The notes under the pieces are model-generated. The model was given only the letters and a program-made list of their open reading frames with translations, did no database searches and had not been told where the DNA came from. Below, piece by piece: positions 62,850 through 64,000 of a stretch of 64,000 nt of DNA. Source of the DNA: Piper betle (Eukaryota; Streptophyta; Magnoliopsida; Piperales; Piperaceae); NCBI GenBank assembly GCA_033002965.1, contig JAURVB010013853.1, positions 1 to 64,000 of the forward strand. Reading direction: 5' to 3'. Each line of letters opens with the position of its first letter. The stretch's first letter is position 1. The position numbers and the translations under genes are program-made.

Positions 62850-63250
62850 TTTATGTAAAGTAAGAGCGTAAACGAGCCAAATCGGCAAGGTTGTTTTTTA
62901 ATTTTACGTAATTTTTGACAAATTTATTTAAATTTGTTAAAAGTTTAATGAGCTTTGATGTATTATGGGTCGAGCTGAGCTTGTCTAAAATTCATGATGT
63001 TTAAGCTAGGCTTGCATTTGACTCGCTATATTTTCTAGTCGAGTTTGAGCCGAGTAAATGTTTGTGTTTGGCTCGCGTTCAAATTATACAAGATCAAAAT
63101 TTTTTTTCTAATACTATATAAGTTTAATGTGATCTCAATAGTATTGACGAACCGAGTTGAGCCGAATATTTTTTCGAGTTTAAACACATTGAGCTCGAGG
63201 TTTGAGGCAAGCCGAGCCGAATACTCTTTAACTCAAGTTCTATTTGCTAT
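62850..63250. repeat. GAGC/CTCGAG-rich dispersed repeat
   Basis: Words such as CGAGTTTGAGCCGAGT and GAGCCGAATA resemble but do not align well with the TAGGG-ended MITEs. It may be a diverged relative. No clean ends were found. Confidence 0.4.
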
Positions 63251-63269
63251 TCAATGAGCTATCTATTTC

Positions 63270-64000
63270 TGTAACACCCCGTTTCAGCTCACCTGTGAAC
63301 CGACCCGGAAATGTCATCGGCGACCGAACCGTTCGCTAATCTACTGGGTTCGGTTAAGCCGACCCGGATCTGCCCTCGGTGTCTCAAGATGGAGATGCAA
63401 ACATGAAATGCATGGATGGGATGCGTGGGTTCTAACATAGTCCTACATGCATGCTATGATGTACAAGCAAAGACAAGACAAAATAATAAATGAAAAACCA
63501 AAAGAAAATATATACTATTTTATAAAAATACGGTAACACATAATAATCTACCCTGACCATGGTTGCATAAATCGGAATCGGAATCGGAATCGGTTTTCCA
63601 GTGAATCGGAATCGGAATCGGAATCGGTCTGAATCGGCCAGGAATCGGTTCAGTTGAATCGGTCCAAATTAATTTAATCAGTTATATATAATAATTTGAC
63701 AATTTATAATATAAATATATTAAAATTAAGTATTGATGTTATTTTGATATTATTCTGTGTATTATAGTTTTTGATATTTTTAAATATTTTTTAAGATTTT
63801 TTTAAATTATTTCGAATTAATTATTATTTTTGACTCGAGTTAGACTCGAGTCAACTTTTAATTACAAGAATGCCACCGTGCGATTTTTACTCCCGCCGCC
63901 ACCGGCGGCCCGGTCGGCGGCGAGTCTCGCGGCGGCGATGTCGGAGGATGTCGGCAGCCCGGTCGATGTCGGCAGCCCGGCCGGACGAACCGTCGGCGGC
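63270..64000 (-). mobile_element. Long-LTR family member in reverse, running off the window
   Basis: It starts TGTAACACCCCGTTTC, the reverse complement of the solo LTR's GAAACGGGGTGTTACA, and follows that LTR's 3' end in reverse for about 290 bp (GATGGAGATGCAAACATGAA, then CTACATGCATGCTATGATG) until interrupted at 63558. Confidence 0.8.
63558..64000 (+). mobile_element. TIR element (CATGGTTGCATAAATCGG) nested in the LTR, partial at window edge
   Basis: The TIR is followed by GGAATC repeats, an AT-rich arm, GACTCGAGTTAGACTCGAGTC at 63831 and then a GC-rich cassette (CGGCGGCC words) to the window end. The right end lies outside. Confidence 0.65.

Overview
This is a stretch of plant (angiosperm) nuclear DNA. 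It holds intron-rich genes for plant-only families (an NLP/RWP-RK nitrate-response factor, a two-finger C2H2 repressor with EAR motifs, a DYW-type PPR protein) in a sea of AT-rich DNA, LTR retrotransposons, hAT-type MITEs and a CACTA end. The GC-rich first exon of the ubiquilin gene would fit a monocot or an early-diverging angiosperm, but I cannot name a species.

Three loci look like working host genes, all on the minus strand: an NLP transcription factor (21598-25591, four coding exons, one suspicious homopolymer frameshift), an intronless C2H2 zinc-finger repressor (45399-46196), and a complete eight-exon ubiquilin/DSK2 gene (57955-62511) with an internal stretch read in a shifted frame. 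They do not form a pathway; they are independent plant loci.

Most other coding traces are relics: scrambled RLCK-VII kinase pieces (about 0.9-2.05 kb), two copies of a broken F-box/LRR gene that arose by a ~1.9-kb segmental duplication (2.1-4.1 and 13.7-15.7 kb), the C-terminal third of a CHX-type cation/H+ antiporter (6.95-7.8 kb), a PPR-DYW gene broken by frameshifts, a stop and a MITE (49.2-51.9 kb), a Ty1/copia element (28.4-31.3 kb), and N- and C-terminal hAT transposase fragments (10.2 and 47.7 kb).

The repeat landscape is the most informative part. (i) A 496-677 bp MITE family has ends like TAGGGTTGCTAATTGAG, 8-bp target duplications and an internal tRNA-like A-box/B-box module. (ii) A long-LTR family (about 2.87 kb, TGTAA...TTACA) includes one solo LTR with a perfect 5-bp duplication (CTAGG), an LTR whose 5' half is inverted, and one running off the right edge. 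(iii) A TIR family with CATAGTTGCAAAAATCGG ends interrupts the copia element and the right-edge LTR. Families (ii) and (iii) share a module: an AT-rich arm, a GACTCGAGT-type palindrome and then a GC-rich cassette that differs in every copy, in one case a ~150-bp minisatellite. I saw no CRISPR, operon, phage or other prokaryotic feature, and nothing that I can defend as a wholly new system.
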